Shown piece after piece: positions 61,346 to 64,000 of a DNA stretch of 64,000 nucleotides; positions within the stretch are counted from its first letter, which is position 1; every line of letters begins with the position of its first letter. Location: assembly GCA_020091685.1 (NCBI GenBank), contig CM034597.1:36325301-36389300 (forward strand). Reading direction: 5' to 3'. A model generated the notes under the pieces. It saw only the letters and a program-made list of their open reading frames with translations. It ran no database searches and was not told the origin of the DNA. Origin of the DNA: Lutjanus erythropterus. Taxonomy: Eukaryota; Chordata; Actinopteri; Lutjaniformes; Lutjanidae. A program made the position numbers and the translations under genes.

Positions 61346-61692
61346 TAGGGCTGGGAAATAATCAAATATAAGTACCAATATATTAATATTGCAACAGTAT
61401 TGTAGGGATGATTATTAGTGCTTTCACAAAATATTAACACAATAAGACTTTTAATGAATAATCAACAGTAGTTTGGTAAATAATGACCAAATGGGTAAAA
61501 AAATAATAATAATAAAACAGGTAGGACAGTCTGGTAAAATCAGAAAATTACATGAGTTTAATGTGATGCAGCCTTTAAAACCTGGAAAAGAAAAGAATTA
61601 GGCCGGATGACAATATAAAAACATCCAAAATGTAAGATGGTATCCAGTCTCATATCACAATGTCAATATAATATCAAAATATTGCCCAGCCA
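61346..61692. mobile_element. hAT-like MITE with GCTGGG ends
   Basis: Left end TAGGGCTGGGAAATAATC and right end, on the opposite strand TGGCTGGGCAATATTTTG. The interior word CTTTCACAAAATATTAACAC belongs to the same family as the inverted fragment at 33609-33780. No clear target duplication. Confidence 0.65.
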
Positions 61693-61699
61693 GGCAAGG

Positions 61700-64000
61700 T
61701 TCTCAAAATGAGCCAGTTGGGGTAATTTACTACTGGGAAACAAATTTATAAAGTCTGATGTCAAATTTATCATGTTTGTCTCATTTTAGCAGATGTTCAC
61801 TCATCCTTCACAGAGGAAAGCATCAGCTACAGTGTGTAAACTGTGATAAATAAAGTAAATATGTCAAAATACCACATTTTTAAGACCAAAATAACTTGAG
61901 AGAAAATACCTCCAACACAATTCAATCCTTCATTCATTCATCGATGCGGCTCATGAATGGTTGCAATTTGGTGTTTGTCAGAGACAGTTTGTTTAGCCAG
62001 GTGTGTTGTGTTCATTCACATTCGCAAATTCTTGGACGGGGGAGGGCTGCTTTAAGATAAATACACACACATACACAGAGTGAAGCAGTCAGTCGAACAG
62101 AGAGCAGGAGAGCTGACTTGTCTTTTAGAAACAACCACTGTGACACCTAGTGGCCAACAGTTACCCTCCTGGGGACTCTTAGTCTTCCACATCAGATATC
62201 TACTCTGATTTGGCACCAGTGTGTGTCTGCACCAGAGATGCACGACAAAACTGAATGGCAAAACAAACTGTAATGGGTCACATCAGTGTCAAATATATTT
62301 ACAGTTATTAGCAATTTATTATTGCAGGAAAGAAAAGATAGAAAGATTTTGCTGTACTCCAGAGGCTTTACCAACCCAAAACGTTGGCTTTTGACATCCT
62401 GGGAATGAGACTCAACAATCAGCTGTCCCTCTGGTGCATTTATGAACAGCTCCGACTAATCCTGCTGTTTCTACCTTTAAATTGTCACCAGTGTGGAAAA
62501 GTCAGCCTGACTTCTGCAGGGTCATAAAACCAAAACGATCATGAAGTTTGTTGAATTTCACATTTCAGCAACTCAAAACCGCATCACCCCAAAACCCAAT
62601 ACAGTCCCCAAACAGCACCAGACAGAGACAGAGAAAAAAAAATACTAACAAAATAATAGGTAAAATTGACTAATACTAAAAGAAAGGATGGCAAGACAAT
62701 AATGAAATAGACTAAAGCTAAAGTAAACAACAAGAAAAGAATTAAAATGACGTAAAAGACATTTTATTCATTTTTTCATCTGTTAGTAATTCATATATAT
62801 AAGACTACTGGCTGGGCTGAAGCTGACACGCTCAACAGGTATGATAGTAAAGAAGCCTTGTTTCGTCTTACTCTCTTTGTTCTTGTTAATATGAAGACAA
62901 AAATAATAATTTGCTACAGAGGCACACAACATCCCAAACACATAACATTTTCATCACTGTCATGATGAAATATACTGCTTATAAGACCGAGACGTTCCTT
63001 TATTCCACAGCGAGGAGCCGTACGGACATACAGGTGTTACACATGTAAGAAAACAAAAGGAGCTCATTGCCAAGTAACTGAAATCAAACTGGGAAGATAC
63101 AAATGATTTAGGAAGAAAAAGATAAGTATTTAGATAATTAAATAACTGCATATATATAAAGGAAAAATAAGCAAAATTTTATATATTATATTATATAATT
63201 TTATTATTATAAGCACATAATGCAAAATAGATATCATTAATAGCAAAAGCACATGATATAATCACTTTAAGAGATCCCACGCAAATCAATGCATTACATT
63301 AACATTGTAAGATTTTGCACAGGACAATATTTTGCATATTCCTGCATAACCTGTGCATCTCTTTCATTTAAATAATGGCCGTATTGTACATTTTGTCTTT
63401 TATTGTTTTTGTAATATTTTTTTTCTATTTATGCTTCTTGATTTTCAGTGCTTGCTTTCATCTTTATTTATATTTTTCTCATACTATGTTAATGTTATTC
63501 ACTAAAGGTGCACAGAGACATCATTATTTGTATCTGTATCTGTTCAACCAACAAAGTTATATTGTAGAGGACCAGAAGAGGCCATGGTTTATACCAAGTC
63601 ATGTTAAATTGGGCAATGTTGTACTTTCTAACATAATATTCATTGTCAATGCAATTTTCATGCCTATAAAGTATCAAAATAATTTAATACTGGCATATAA
63701 TTAAGTATGAAATACATTTCCACATCTTCATATTGTACTTTTCATCTCTTTTTTTTTATTGTTAGGTAAACTCAGGTTTTATGAACCACCGCCTCCCCTT
63801 TAACTAGGGGATATTGAAAATGTTTTATAAATCATAATCATAATCTTGATGCATTAAATCAGTGATTGATTAAGGTAGATGCAACCTTTTTTTTGTAACT
63901 ATGCCAAAGTAACCATGGAGTTGACTTTTTCCAAATAGTAATGAGCAACTTTGGATAGAGGAAATATTTGTTTCCATCACATTGTTTGTGATTTCCAGAG
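61700..64000. other. Intergenic DNA upstream of fxr1, nothing recognised
   Basis: AT-rich sequence without protein frames of note. The mammalian next neighbours (TTC14, CCDC39) are not seen within this distance. Confidence 0.5.

Noticed and set aside
1-64000. Search for tRNA, rRNA, CRISPR arrays, retroviral or LTR elements
   Set aside because: No such features could be recognised by eye on either strand.

Overview
The window looks like nuclear DNA of a ray-finned fish, probably a spiny-rayed (percomorph) teleost. It is AT-rich, packed with CA/TG microsatellites and dozens of small DNA-transposon copies, and it carries two intron-containing vertebrate genes whose exons I could trace base by base. 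The host group is inferred from the protein sequences and repeat types; no species is claimed. The two genes are dnajc19 (+ strand, six exons, 41397-43729, 116 residues) and fxr1 (- strand, eighteen coding exons, 59712 down to 46471, 690 residues with all exons used). They converge tail to tail with 2.7 kb between stop codons, as FXR1 and DNAJC19 do in mammals.

Left part (1-41 kb): no protein gene is recognised. In mammals the DNAJC19 promoter faces the long non-coding gene SOX2-OT and then SOX2, so this side is probably the start of the sox2 regulatory landscape. Between repeats lie GC-balanced, repeat-free blocks that look like conserved non-coding elements (about 3.4, 9.4, 14.7, 21, 24.6, 26.5 and 32.4-33.4 kb). 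The last contains a SOX half-site four bases from a perfect POU octamer. A possible spliced exon lies at 20.5-20.7 kb. A splice donor at 40.46 kb on the - strand could end the first exon of a sox2ot-like transcript.

Mobile DNA: many hAT-type elements can be delimited by 8-bp target duplications (1157-2042, 15121-15464, 34300-34617, 35445-36583, 34677-37016, 52203-52561). The 34.2-37.4 kb stretch is a nest: one hAT copy sits inside another, the outer one has a BED zinc-finger reading frame, and the stack interrupts an older relative of the innermost copy. There are four copies of a 0.3-0.4 kb TTAA-ended element, a foldback TTAA element inside an fxr1 intron, a Tc1/mariner fragment and other dispersed repeats. 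No retrovirus, LTR element or Polinton was recognised.

Middle and right (41-60 kb): dnajc19 encodes the J-protein of the mitochondrial import motor; fxr1 encodes an RNA-binding FMRP relative acting in translation and mRNP granules. The fxr1 intron between exons 11 and 12 contains a 66-bp segment that looks like a duplicated copy of the start of exon 12, with splice sites and preserved frame. From 59.85 kb to the end there are only repeats and AT-rich sequence.
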